In this document: positions 12,525 through 23,450 of the stretch, one piece after another | Numbering within the stretch: position 1 is the first letter of the stretch | Layout of the letters: each line of letters opens with the position of its first letter | Assembly (NCBI GenBank): GCA_019802505.1 | Contig: JAFMOC010000174.1 | Coordinates: 806,001-870,000, forward strand | Reading direction: 5' to 3' | DNA length: 64,000 nt | Origin: Corydoras sp. C115 | Lineage: Eukaryota > Chordata > Actinopteri > Siluriformes > Callichthyidae | The notes under the pieces: generated by a model | The model's input: only the letters and a program-made list of their open reading frames with translations | Databases searched by the model: none | What the model was told of the DNA's origin: nothing | Translations under genes and position numbers: made by a program

Positions 12525-12715
12525 ACCACTTTCATGTTCAGGACTCTGTGGGCAACCTTGCCACTTAAAGGTCCCCTAGTACACCAAGTACTATTGCTGA
12601 AGTGCCCTTGGGCAAAGGCACCCAACCCCAATTGCACCTTGGTCGCTGTGTACAGGGCTGCCCAAAGCTGCGGGGACGGGCTAAGCAGGTGGGATGAGGG
12701 TTTGAGTTGAGTAAA
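12525..12715 (+). mobile_element. Probable SINE body (second tRNA-SINE type)
   Basis: Contains GTGCCCTTGGGCAAAGGCAC followed by CCAACCCCAATTG, GCTGTGTACAGGGCTGCCC and a GCTAAGCAGGTGGG end. These phrases typify a common fish SINE body. The tRNA-like head is not clear, so it is probably 5' truncated. Class is from memory. Confidence 0.5.
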
Positions 12716-12771
12716 GTTCTAGAGCTGGCAGAGCAGAGTCCTGCCAGGTAATCCTATTCCTGCTCCTGAGC

Positions 12772-13230
12772 CGAGTGCAGTCTTTCGCCCTCTGCTGGTC
12801 ACACGAGATCACAGAGCTTTGTGGTAATTGGTTGGAGAGAGCGTCATGGCTCACTCATTACGAATGAGGTAAGTTTGAGGTAAGTTGATGAATGAGGTAA
12901 GTCGAATCGGGGATCTCCAACGATGAGGTGAAATCATTGTGGTTTACGTTTTAGTGTTGACCTCGACGTGATTGAGGCCGCTTAATGAGGATGAGTCCCC
13001 CACGGAGCCTCGGTCCTCACAAGGTTTGTCCCTTAAAACATCAACATAACAGAGTTTTGTCTTGCGACTGTTTCTTCGTCTTGTTCTTTAGGGGTTTAAA
13101 GGTTTATAACTCTTTAAAACTGCTTTGTGACGACGTACTATTGTAAAAAAAAAAAAAAAAAGCGCAATTGCCAAAAAAATAAAAGAGCGAAAACGGGACT
13201 TAGGCGTCATCCTGATCATCACAGTGCGTC
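12772..13230. repeat. Composite repeat, copy 2
   Basis: Uninterrupted counterpart of 9776-10535. It includes a minus-strand copy of the AAGAAACCTTG-family repeat (about 12982-13165), a 17-nt A run at about 13145, and the shared right end CGAAAACGGGACTTAGGCGT. A short GAGGTAAGTT motif is repeated three times near 12867-12902. Confidence 0.75.
12982..13165 (-). mobile_element. Dispersed fish repeat (AAGAAACCTTG family)
   Basis: Minus-strand copy, with GTCCTCACAAGGTTTGTCCC, AACATCAACATAACAGAG and TTTTGTCTTGCGACTGTTTC in the expected order. Confidence 0.75.
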
Positions 13231-14199
13231 ACGTCTGAACGTTAAAATTGTCTGAAATTCCTAATCCTATCCCTGATCCTTACATAGCTTCTTTAGTAGT
13301 TATTGGACAGTTGTGGTTCGTCCTGTTTTGTTAACAGTGTAAATTGTTTATTGTTTTTAAGCTGTTGAATATCAGAAAACAGAAACTAAATCCGTACATC
13401 TCAGTTCGGCAAAGAAACCCTCGTTCCGATCGATAAAACGGCCCACTTGTGACATTTTGCTAAATAAACAAATGAAGCCTTTTTCCCGAGCATGCCGTTG
13501 TCATAGTTACCTTTAATGAAATAAGAGCACACCTTCAACATCGCAGCCATTTCCATTCCATTAAGGTGAAAAGGAACCTGTAATTGGCTGCGAGCGCGGG
13601 GTAATATCAATCATAATTTTATCATCGGGTTCAGCGTTGCGCGTTCGGCGGCGCCGGGGTCTCGGCGTCTGGTTTGAGGGGAATAAAGGAGAGAGAGCCG
13701 TTTCCTTTAGCTGAAATAAAAAGTTGAGTCTGTTCCGCCATCCATCACGGATCGGTTCTCCCGAGTTGGCGAGGAAAGCGGCAGTCCATTACCCGGGTGT
13801 CTCTCCGAGTGACTAACGGCACGCGACAAAACGAATTCAGGAGTCGCACAAAACGTCATCTACGTGGAATAGAACGTAGCGTGGCCCCTTCACTCGCAAC
13901 CTAGGTCTTAAAAATACAGGTATTCAGGTTTTGGGAAACGGAACTGTTCTCTCGGGAGGTCTCTGTGGTGCTCGTGATCTCATCGGCTTAGTAATTTACC
14001 TTTTAAATTTAATTAAATTTAACATAGTGTGTAGTGTTTCCATTTTACAGAACGCTGTCTCGGAGAGATTTGGAGCTTCGAAGAGTTCGAGGAAGGAAGA
14101 AGGAAGAACGAGGAGAACCAAGAAGTTCTGGACATTCTGTTTGATGGAACACACTGTGGACAGAACCCTGAGATTCCTGAGCAGAGGAACATGGTAACA
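13231..14199. other. Unique sequence, no gene seen
   Basis: Open frames are short and unrecognised. A patch at about 13570-13700 is CpG-rich. Nothing else stands out. Confidence 0.45.
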
Positions 14200-14390
14200 T
14201 CTCTGTGGTTTTGCATGTTCTCCCTGTGTCTGTGTGGGTTTCCTCTCAAAGTTCAGCCAGATGCTGGTGAGTTAAATAGAAATTGCTTAATTGCATTGTC
14301 TGTAAGCGTCAGTCCTGTGATGAGTTAACGGCCAGTCCAGGGGAGTTATGTGTTAAGTGCTAGGATAGGCTACAGAATGAGGTACGTTCT
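14200..14390 (+). mobile_element. SINE-core fragment
   Basis: TTTGCATGTTCTCCCTGTGT followed by GTGTGGGTTTCCTC is the V-SINE core. The downstream part differs from the main family here (GTCAGTCCTGTGATGAGTTA, then GTGCTAGGATAGGCTACAG) and resembles other core-sharing fish SINEs ending in GGGATAGGCTCCAG. Boundaries uncertain. Confidence 0.5.
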
Positions 14391-14890
14391 TTAGCTGGAG
14401 AAGCACTCGGATGAATCTGAAGTCCCTTAGTTACGAGTTGACTCTTTAATTAGAAGAGCGACGGAGTCGGGTGGAGGTTCCCGGCAGCCTCCCTCCGTCC
14501 TGCCGCCCACATCCTGCCCGCTGTGTGCTTTTTCTGATGCAGAACAAACGGGAACCTCGACGGCAGGCCCTCACATCATCGCTAAATAAATCACAGCTGC
14601 AGGATCTGACAGGGGCCACAGACGATCGCCGATGTCGCCGCCGATTTAGAGCTCAGCTGCCAGAGTGTTAGAAAACCACTGAGGGAAAACAGATCATGTG
14701 ACCGAGGGCCTTGAGAACCAGAACCTTCGTTGAACTCCGAGGACCATGAGGCGTTGAAACCGATGGAGATATAAAGTTCCTTATATCTCGGTTTAGAAGG
14801 TGCTGGTTCCGTTAAAGGTTTGCCTGTCCACCTCTGAAGGTTCTCTAAGAATTGTGTCCTCTCAGCCTAAAGAGTCCTTCTTTAATATTT
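14391..14890. other. Unique sequence, no gene seen
   Basis: Mixed composition; no repeat, exon or regulatory cluster identified. Confidence 0.4.
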
Positions 14891-15114
14891 TGCGTGGGTT
14901 TCCTCCGGGTTCTCCGGTTTCCTCCCATAGCCCAAAAACATGGATCAAGCTCAATTGAATTCTCTAAATTGTCCCATATAGAGTGTGTCGTGTGAGTGAG
15001 TGTGTGCCCAGTGATAGATTGGCGTCCTGTCCTGGGTGTATCTGCCCAGCGCCCGAAACGTTCTCCTCTGGATGGGCACGAACAGGAAATAGTGGGAGAT
15101 AATGGATGGATGGA
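14891..15114 (+). mobile_element. V-SINE-like SINE, 5' truncated
   Basis: Starts within the core (GCGTGGGTTTCCTCCGGGTT) and runs to a GATAATGGATGGATGGAT tail. The tRNA head is missing. Confidence 0.8.
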
Positions 15115-16280
15115 TTCTTTGAAAGTTTGTTTTCTTCTACGTTGTAAATTCGAAGTTCTAATTCCAGCCTCATTAGCGTGACTGCGTTCAGGTTGCGAGT
15201 TGCTGACGGCGCGGGCCTTAAACGGACCTTAAACGCGTCGCCGTCCGATTTGCGGCCGATGCTCAGGCTTACGCAAAGAAAACAGACTTTATCAACTGTG
15301 AAGTCGTTCGTCTCTCAATCTGCCGACTGGGCACTTGTTTGTTAATTACAACTCCCGCCGTCCGTCGGCGCAGCGATGTGGCTGACGACGTGCACTTTCC
15401 TTCGCCATCTGCCCGGCAGCGTTTGCAAAGCGGCCTCTAAAAGGCAATGTCCCGTAGCGCGAGTGCTTTACAGTCGCAGATTTCGCGCCTCCTTCCTCCG
15501 TCATTATTCCGGCGCCGTGTCGCCGTGAGGCCACGGACCCGAGCGCCCGAGTCTCCGGAGCCCACTCTAATACCTCCCCGTCCCCTTGCTCCCGATGCTA
15601 ATGGTCTCCTTTTCAGCGGAACGCGCCCGCTAGACTGGAAGCCTGCCGAGAGACACTTCGGAATGCAATTTAAAGTTGTGATGGGAAGCGACTCCGGCCG
15701 CCTTCGTCCGCCGCCCGCTCCGGAACCGATCCCTTTCAGCCTGTTTATTCTCCGTCAGGTTTATTTTAGGGAAGCTGAAATTGCTTCTTCGACACCTCAT
15801 CGGAGACGACAGGTTAATATTCACACGCTCGTCCGTATGCCATCGCCGCCAAGATGAAAAAGACCCAGAGCTCGGTTCTCTTCATTTCAGGTGTAAATGT
15901 CTTTGTCACTGAAGGGCTTTGATGTTGGCCTTTCTCTTTTATTTTTTTTTAAAGCACATTTTTACAATTCCGTCCGCATTCCGGTGCCGGACGCCCCGCG
16001 CACTCGCCGGGTCGGGAGTGCCGCAATTATCAATTTTTTTTTTGAACAGAATTATCAGGATGCCGACTGGTTTCAACTGCGGGAGCTCTAACGACGACCC
16101 GTTAGACGTCGTCCTCCTTGTTCATCAACTTCAGACGAGCCGAGAAGGCCGTCTCACGATCGCTGTTCCAGTTCATCTCCATTTTGTTGAATGGGGTTGG
16201 GATCGGGACTCTGTGGGGGTCAGTCAGGATCCAAATTTCGTGTCTTTATGAACCAGGAAAAAGGCCTTCCCTATATATTC
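15115..16280. other. Unique CpG-rich sequence, possible conserved non-coding DNA
   Basis: About 15340-15860 mixes CpG-rich DNA with words such as CGATGCTAATGG (15593-15604) and AATGCAATTTAAAG (15663-15676). Open frames here are not supported by any motif. T-rich at 15930-15960 and 16030-16045. Confidence 0.4.
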
Positions 16281-16607
16281 CCACCATTTTATCCTCTACT
16301 AGGGTCACGGGGGAGGGGGTTCCTCATGCCCATCCAGGGGAGAACGTTTCGGGCGCTGGGCAGATACACCGAGGACAGTACGCCAATCTATCGCTGGCAC
16401 ACACTCACTCACTCACACAGACACACTCTATATGGGGCAATTTGGAGAACTCAATTGACCTTGATCCTTGTTTTTGGACTGTGGGAATAAACTGGAGAAC
16501 CCGGAGGAAGCCCACATGGACACGAGGAGGACATGCGAACTCCACCCAAATTGTGATTCGAAGCGATAAAGAGGAGAACATGGCAATTACTAAGCCACAT
16601 GTCGCCC
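16281..16607 (-). mobile_element. V-SINE-like SINE
   Basis: Minus-strand copy. Left part TTTATCCTCTACTAGGGTCA, then CATCCAGGGGAGAACGTTTC; right end ACTAAGCCACATG is the reverse complement of the tRNA-like head. Confidence 0.8.
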
Positions 16608-17261
16608 TATTTGTTTCCAAAGATCTTAATTATTTAATAAAACAGAATGTAAACAGATATCAGAAGACGATTACGTCTGAAGGTCTCGTTTCCTCAGAAC
16701 AAATTGCGGTCCTCTGTGAGCTTCGACTAAATAAATCGTCATTAAAACAATAAGACTGCACGTACGTGATTGGTTTCGTCTGCTGGTCAGATGTTTGCAG
16801 AGAGCCTGACGTTGATGGACGTCATCTGGAGGATTGAAAACTCCTGACTCGGGCTTCTTCTTCCTCCTCTTGGTTCCCGGAGATGCAGATATTCGTCAAA
16901 GTTAATCCTTAATTATGTCGTGTAATTTCCAAATATTCCACAATCTGTTTGGGTCTTGGGGGAGCGACACATCACTCGAGGATTTGCAGCTAATGATAGG
17001 CTGTCAGAGGTGCAGCTGTCTGGAATAAATTTGCCGGATCCGTCATCAACCGGAATTCCCCGAACATCTGAGACTCGGCTGAAGGAACGCAAAAAAACAC
17101 AAGACGGACGGTTCCGTCAGCGGACAGAGGAACGGGCGTGGGCGTGAGGGTGGAACCCCAGCACCACCTGACCTCAGGACCTCACTCAGGAGATCAGACC
17201 TGCTCCTCAAACTCCATTTTAGGAAAACCAAAGTTATCTCCATTCAGACAATGTTTCAACT
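16608..17261. other. Unique sequence, possible regulatory patch
   Basis: About 16975-17060 (GCAGCTAATGATAGGCTGTC and a CAGCTG E-box at 17010-17015) looks like a short conserved non-coding element. No coding signal. Confidence 0.4.
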
Positions 17262-17770
17262 TAAAATAATTTATTTATATAGTGTAGTTCTAAACCTTTA
17301 AACCTCCAAAGAGCAAGACCAAGAGACAGCGGCAAGACAAAACTCCCTGTTCTGTTGATATTTTAAGGAAGAAACCTTGTGAGGACCGAGGCTCAGTGGG
17401 GGACTCAACATCAACAGAGTAGGACAGCCATGTACAGATCGTGTGGTGATCATGTGACCCGTATTTAACAATTGTAAAACTAAGTTTATTGAGGGCATCC
17501 TGCAGGACCGCCGGTCCAATAGAAATCCAGGTTCCATCCAGTAATCATCGTTGAACCATGGATGAAGAGCTGACCACACCTCCAGGAAATGAGGCCACAC
17601 CTCAAAACTTAATAAGCAGAGTTTGATTGACACAGTGCATCATGTGACTAGAGCTGCACAACTGAAAGGGGCAGATCCTGCAGGGTACTTAGTTGAGAGG
17701 GCTCCCTGGAACAGCCTCATTTCAGAGCCACGCCCTCTACTGATGAAGAGGTGGAAGGTGAGCTATGTGG
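17262..17770 (+). mobile_element. Dispersed fish repeat (AAGAAACCTTG family), longest copy
   Basis: About 500 bp, collinear with 58570-59070. Landmarks in order: TTTATTTATATAG, AACCTTTAAACCTCCAAAGA, AGCGGCAAGACAAAACTCCC, GGAAGAAACCTTGTGAGGAC, ATGTACAGATCGTGTGGTGA, GTCCAATAGAAATCCAGG, GCATCATGTGACTAGAGC, then CCTGGAACAGCCTCATTTCA. Together with the copy at 58570 it defines most of the element. No open frame with known motifs, so it is non-autonomous or a 3' fragment. Confidence 0.8.
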
Positions 17771-18964
17771 GTCAGTATGACCACAAGCCCACTTTGTAAT
17801 GCTCCACCCGAGGAGAACATGCCAAATGCCAGGCCTATTTTGCATCCATAAGGCAGAGGCTGTGACCTTGTCGTCACGGAAATCCCGTTTTCGAGTCCTC
17901 GAATTGAAACGGTTCGTAATTCAAATGAGTTTATTGCAGCGCCTCCGGCTCCGGGACGGACCGTTCGCTCCGGCGCGTCCTTGAGGACCTTCCTTTAATC
18001 ATTTCTTTAATCATTCGATCGGGCCGTGTTTTCGCGGCGTTATCTCTGGCGCTGGATCAATAGGATAAATAATGTTCTACATCCCGACCGAGGGGCCGGC
18101 GCATCGGCTTTCGCTATCGTGGCCATCGCCCAATCTCGCCAGATAAATACTGACGCCGCTCCATCAGAAGCGAATTAAACCTGCCGTCTCAAACCTGTCG
18201 GCGGCAAATCCCTTAAGCCTCAAAAACAATGAGGGAACGGATAAATGAATTCGGCCGAATGCGTAATGAGGTTCTGTCGATACATCACGGCCGTGCCGCT
18301 TCACGTCGGAACGCCGCCATCTATAGGAACCTCAATCTGAGGGATAAAGCTTATCTCTTAAGATCGGTTCTCCACTTATGGACAGTTCTTAGTTCTCCTG
18401 TAACCGTGTCATAAAGGAGATCATCTCAGGAGCTGATGGAACCCTGCGGCACTACAGAACTCACAACGGAGAACCTTTAAGAATAGAGATCGCTGGCTTA
18501 AAGCCTGAGGAGAACTTTACCGGCCAATAATGTGCGTCCGTGAGCTCATAACCATGCCTGAATGTTAAATAAGCAATACCTTGCACCACCTGGCCCCACC
18601 CTCCTGATCATGGAGGGGCTACAGTTCTATAGCGCTTGTGAAGTCAGGAACCGAAGAACCGTCTGAACCCTTGGTAACTATGCAGGGTTCCTCTGTCTCT
18701 ATCTTACAGACTGTTTAACCAACACATGCGTTCTTATCGGTTCCCGTGCTGTTCAAACAGCCCCCCCCCCACACACACACACACTCTCCGACGCTCTGAC
18801 CCACTGCAACATGAGGACGCTGTTTGTTTAGCTCGGCTCAGCGCAGAACGCCACCTCCGGAGTTGTGACCTGTGGTCTAATCGATCCTGATTGGCTGCCG
18901 ACTTGGAGGATTGTCATTGGACAGTTTGAACCTTAGACGAGCTGCAGAGGGTACGTCATCACAG
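17771..18964. other. Unique sequence; likely conserved non-coding block 18000-18310
   Basis: About 18000-18310 has AT-rich words (GGATAAATAATG, AGCGAATTAAAC, CGGATAAATGAATTCGG) in CpG-rich DNA, a texture typical of vertebrate developmental enhancers. A short (CA)n lies at about 18770-18785. No coding signal. Confidence 0.4.
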
Positions 18965-19160
18965 AGCAGCTTTACAGAGTTCTAAACCTTTAAACCCCCA
19001 AATAGCATGACCAAGAGACAGCGGCAAGACAAAACTCCCTGTTCTGTTGATATTTTAAGGAAGAAACCTTGGGAGTGGGGGTCTCATCCTTCTTAAGCAT
19101 CAACAGTGTGGGAAAGCCGTGTACAGATTGTGTGGTGATCATGTGACTAGACACCGCAAC
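18965..19160 (+). mobile_element. Dispersed fish repeat (AAGAAACCTTG family)
   Basis: GCAGCTTTACAGAGTTCTAA, then AACTCCCTGTTCTGTTGATA and GGAAGAAACCTTGGGAG. Truncated after the GTGATCATGTGAC landmark. Confidence 0.8.
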
Positions 19161-19438
19161 AGTACAGCTGGGATAGGCTCAGGGTCCGAACTGTTTAGTA
19201 TCTCTGTCAGAAAATGGGAAGAAAATGTAGTTGATGGATCTTCATCCAAACAGATATGCAGGTGAGGCAGAGGCGAGGCATCGGAACCACCAACAGGTGC
19301 AAAAGCCAGCATTCGTCAGGGTACGGATGAGCAAAAGCGCCTACTACAGGAGGAACCCGCATGTGTTTTGAGGTTCTAATGAAGCGGTACGTTGAGATTT
19401 TAAGGAGATTCATTTTCACAAAGATTTTATTTCATTTG

Positions 19439-19745
19439 TTCATTCATTATCTTCCGCTTAATCCTCTATTAGTGTCGCGGGTGGTTCCCCATGTCCATCC
19501 AGGGGAGAACGTTTTGGGTGCTGCCAGGACAGGACGCCAATCTATCACTGGGCGCGCACACACTCACAAACACACTCTATATGGGGCAATTTGGAGAATT
19601 CAATTGACCTTGATCAATTGTTTTTGGACTGTGGGAGGAAAGCTACGCTGACACGGGGAGGACATGGAAACTCAGATTGGGATTCGAACCAGGAATCCCT
19701 AGAGCTGAGAGGAGAACATGCCAACCACTAAGCCACCTTGCCGCA
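19439..19745 (-). mobile_element. V-SINE-like SINE, near full length
   Basis: Left end CATTCATTATCTTCCGCTTA; right end GCCAACCACTAAGCCACCTT is the tRNA-like head in reverse. B-box-like sequence GATTCGAACC near 19681. Confidence 0.82.
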
Positions 19746-20407
19746 CTTATTTAATTTTATTAATTTTATTTATTTCATTAAAGAGGGCTGAAAGTTAAGG
19801 GAATCGGATAATAACACCAACCAGAGTAAAGTCTGCTGTTTCAGAAATTAAAGGCTTAAATAATAAATAAAATGTTGTTCCAAGGACAGTTGATGTAACT
19901 CGGCGGTAAACCAGCCTCGACCCAAAATCACAAACTTCTCTTATTATCAAATAAATCGACGCCCAGGAGAATCAACCAATCACGATTTTTTATTACATTT
20001 TACAAACTTTATTTATTAAAACATCTAAAGGCTGCAGACACGTCTTTCTACATCAACAGAAGCGAGGTAGAAGGTCCGGGGTGAACGCCCTGCGCCTGAC
20101 CTCTTTCCATTTCAGTAAATAAAAATAAAAGCCGTCGGTTCTTCACAGGGAGACGGGACAAGGTCTGCGTTCCGAGAGCAGTCCAACGGTCCACCATCAG
20201 ATGTTCCAGAGTGTGGAACGGCCGCAGGCTGACGGGAGAGCTCGCAGGTGGCGACCTCCATCCAGAGCACCATCGGTGAACGACCTCCCGCCGTCACGGC
20301 GTTACGGAACGTGAGTCTCCCAGAACTTTTATTATGTCTCTTCTGCAGTGGACCGCTATCCAGTGTCTCCAGTCCAACAATTTAGTGAGGTTCTTAAACA
20401 TTTCTGA
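19746..20407. other. Unique sequence, no gene seen
   Basis: AT-rich to about 20030 (TTTATT runs), then mixed. No recognisable exon or repeat. Confidence 0.45.
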
Positions 20408-20935
20408 TGGAGTAGAACCCATTATCAAACCAAAACTTTTAAACTCCACCTCTGTTTTTCGTCAACACGGCAAAGCACCAATCAGATGTGAGTGTACATT
20501 AAAGCAATAAGGTGCTAGAGGGCGTGGCCTTAATCTGAATAAATTAAAATAAGAGGTATTGTTGGGCACGAGGTGTAGCGGAGAACAGTTCCACCTCTTT
20601 CCCGTGATTTATTCACAATAATACACAACCTCCACAACATGGTGGCTCGGTGTTTAGCATGTTCTCCTCTCAGCGTTGAGGATCCAGGTTTGAATCTCAA
20701 TCTGGGTGCAGTTTGCATGTTCTCCCTGTGTCTGTGTGGGTTTTCCCTAGGTTCTCTGATGTGTGTGTGTATATAGTGTATCTGCCCAGCACCCAAAAAG
20801 TTCTTTCTCTCTAACAATCAAATACCGCCGTCTAGTGGCCAAATTACAGAACGCAGTTTATAAAATGTATCGGGAAATATAATGTGCTGTATATTCATAC
20901 CATTATCTGACATTCCACACACTGCTCTAGACTCA
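20408..20935. repeat. Medium-copy repeat interrupted by a SINE
   Basis: The left part (about 20408-20530; GGAGTAGAACCCATTATCAA, CCAATCAGATGTGAGTGTAC) recurs at 31670-31791. The right part (20810-20935; CGCCGTCTAGTGGCCAAATT, GCAGTTTATAAAATG) recurs at 56040-56130 and 57780-57910. At 55840-56130 both parts lie in the same order without a SINE. So these are one element, and the V-SINE at 20640-20805 is nested in it. Class unknown. Confidence 0.65.
20640..20805 (+). mobile_element. V-SINE-like SINE, internally deleted
   Basis: Head GGTGGCTCGGTGTTTAGCAT and core TTTGCATGTTCTCCCTGTGT are present. The middle is deleted so that GTTCTCTGATG joins a short GTGTGTG tract and GTATCTGCCCAGCACCC. Inserted in the repeat spanning 20408-20935. 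Confidence 0.75.
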
Positions 20936-21787
20936 TTAACCCGCAATGGCAAGGGGAGAACATGCAAATGTACACATGATGGCCCTTTGTCCATGCCATC
21001 GAGGTAATTTAATCCTCTGTAGACCCCACAGCGCTGCCTACAGGCCGCTGATGGCTGGACATTTCAGTTCAGTGGATTTTGGATCTTTCCTCTGAGGGAA
21101 CCATAAAAAGGTTCCAGTGTGAAAAACGCCAGCGCATTTAAATCTTTCACATTTATTCCATTAAAGCTCGTTAATGTTCGTCAGCTTAATCCTCGTTAGT
21201 CTGTGATAATCCAGCGTCAGGGTGCTTTTATCCCGGATCTAATCTTCCTGTGTTGCCGGTCTGAGATCTGTTTTATTTCATTTGTTGTGTAATTATCATT
21301 CTTACTCTGCGCCGCCGCCGCCGCCGCTTCACCTTTATTTATTAGCGTTCTCGGCGACGGTGAGACAGAGAGGTATCGGTCTGAGAACATGTGAGAGAAC
21401 CTACCAAAGCGGTTCTAACGTGTTCCTCAGGACTGATTCCGCTTCAATAGGATATCGATCGGATCATTCCTCTGCAGATGGACCCCCCCGGGGGGGGGGG
21501 GGGTATTTTGGGATGCTAAATGAGCCGCTTAGGGCTCATCGCTCATTCACTCTCTGAGTGTTGGAGATACGGGTGGCTCGTTCTTATCCCGGCCGTGTTT
21601 ATACATCTGAAGATTCACGGCCAATTAATAATTCATTATTTCATTAAAGGAGTACAGAGTGAATGCTGCTTTGCTTTTATCTTTTCAACTTTGCTTCTCT
21701 TTTGTTTTCGTTAGCAAACAGTTACCATTAATAACACAACTAATAAGAATAAACTAATTACAATAATAATTATTATATCATATCAAG

Positions 21788-21824
<37 letters not shown>

Positions 21825-22027
21825 TGCACTGTTTATTTTAACTATAACTGAGCACTTACCTTGATCAAGGTCTCCTGGAGCCTATCCCAGCACTCAAGAC
21901 TGGAAACACCCTGGGGCCTTTTTCTCACGTTCACGTCCCGAGGGCAATTATTTGTTAATTATTACAGTATTTTTAAATTTGCCTTCAGGAAACTTTGGGG
22001 AGAACATGCAAACTCCACGGAATAGAT
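20936..22027. other. Unique sequence with simple repeats
   Basis: Contains a GCC-triplet run at about 21309-21326, a C7/G14 palindromic run at 21483-21503 and an (ATT)n tract. A SINE-core-like GGGGAGAACATGCAAACTCC at 21999-22018 (reverse of the V core) is a fragment. No coding signal. Confidence 0.45.
21790..21824. repeat. (ATT)n microsatellite
   Basis: About 11 uninterrupted ATT/TTA triplets. Confidence 0.95.
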
Positions 22028-22240
22028 GTTTGTTTATTTATAGAGCGATTTTTACAACAGTACAGCTTTACAGAGCTCCGAGCCTGAACCCCCAATGAGC
22101 GAGACGTAACAGCGGCAAGACAGCGTGACAGCGGCAAGACAAAACTCTCTGTTATGTTGGTTTATATGGGAGAATCCTCATAAGGACCGAGGCTCAGTGA
22201 GAGACTCATCCTCCTCAAATGGGGGGGGGGTGATCAGGTG
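22028..22240 (+). mobile_element. Dispersed fish repeat (AAGAAACCTTG family)
   Basis: TGTTTATTTATAGAGCGATT at the left. The phrase GACAGCGGCAAGACA is duplicated in tandem, a private change. Ends near a run of G at about 22221-22230. Confidence 0.75.
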
Positions 22241-22931
22241 TCTCAGGTGTTAAATTTCACCCCCCGGCCAGCAGAACTCCAGGTTGTGGTCAGTAAGCGT
22301 GGTTGCCGTGGTGATCTGGCATCGCTGTGGATGCAGAGGATGGATGGATAACTTGTTGTTCTGGTTCTTTTAGGTTCTGACCTGTGAGGAGAGAGAGTTA
22401 AGGTGAGAAGGCGAGAACCCGAGGGTGTGAGACGTCGCAGGGCGTCCAGACCGCGGGGCGCCGACACATACGTTCATGTGAGAATGTAAAACGAAATGGA
22501 GGGAAAGGTCCCAGAGCGGCGGTGAAAGGTCACAGTGGATAAATCTGGAGCTCATTTGCGTAATAAGGTCCTCCGTCCACCGACACCGAAGCGAAGCCGG
22601 CCGCGGACGGCGGGGCGGCGGCACCGACAAGCTGCACTCTGACAAATGTCCTGGTACGGAGACGCGATGGCGTCCGAGGGACTCTGGCGGCGGGACGGCG
22701 CCTCATTTGTCTCCTCGGCGCGTCTCACGCCGCTCTCACACCTATCCTTCCAGGTGAGCTACAGCGATTCGTCTCGCCGTTCATTAATAAGCGTAATGGT
22801 TCTGGTCATTTGATAATAACCATCTGTGCCGCCGCCGCCGCCGAAACTCTGAAACTAATGTCCGGAGTTGGAATTTTTCTTTGCGGCTTGACGTCTCACA
22901 GCTGCCACCCAGATGCCAGGCCGTTTGTCTC
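22241..22931. other. Unique sequence, no gene seen
   Basis: CpG-rich at 22560-22740. A CCTTCCAGGTGAGCT at about 22749-22763 contains overlapping acceptor- and donor-like signals but no exon fits. A GCC run at about 22829-22843. Confidence 0.4.
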
Positions 22932-23105
22932 GGGATTGAGGTAGCTCAGAGGTTCAGGTGTTGGGCTATCAATCTAAAGGTTGGGGGTTCCAATCTCAAG
23001 TCCACTGAAGTTACCAATGTGGGTCCTTGGGCAAGACTCTTAACCCTGATTGCTCCAGAGGGCGCTGTGGCCAACCCTGTGCTCTGACCCCAAACAAGCG
23101 TTGAG
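22932..23105 (+). mobile_element. tRNA-derived SINE, second family
   Basis: GAGGTAGCTCAGAGGTTCAG resembles a tRNA A box and GGTTGGGGGTTCCAATCTC a B box, 40-45 bp apart as in a tRNA gene. The body has TGGGTCCTTGGGCAAGACTC and GATTGCTCCAGAGGGCGCTG. It lacks the expected 3' tail. It is not a functional tRNA gene: no acceptor-stem pairing is evident. Confidence 0.7.
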
Positions 23106-23285
23106 ACCATGAGGTCATTGCGAATTCCCCAATTATGGGAGTCTCGACTGCCAAATTTTGGATACCCCATTCCCCCATGGTGGAACCATTAAAGAATGTT
23201 CTAATCTTAAAATAAACGAACCTTCTCACCCACAGTATTTAGGCAGTAGGTGGTTTGGACCACTCCTCCAACCTCCCTTCTCTGC

Positions 23286-23450
23286 TCCTCCTACATTTAC
23301 ATTTTAAATGTATTCATTTAGACGACGCTTTTATCCAAAGCGAACACTGGGATGGCCACAGCGCCCTCTGGAGCAATCAGGATTAAAGGTCTCGCTCAAG
23401 GACCCACTTGGTAACATCAACAGTCCTGGGATTTGAACCCTCTACCTCAT
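23286..23450 (-). mobile_element. tRNA-derived SINE, second family, with LINE-type 3' tail
   Basis: In reverse it reads GGTTCAAATCCC (B box), GTGGGTCCTTGAGCGAGACC, then GATTGCTCCAGAGGGCGCTG, shared with 22932-23105. It ends in a tail (minus-strand GCTTTGGATAAAAGCGTC, then AAATGTAAATGTA) like the end of the LINE fragment at 30999-31045. 5' truncated at the head. Confidence 0.7.

Noticed and set aside
22932..23105. A functional tRNA gene
   Set aside because: A and B boxes are present but no acceptor stem or terminator; the same body recurs at 23286-23450, so it is a SINE.
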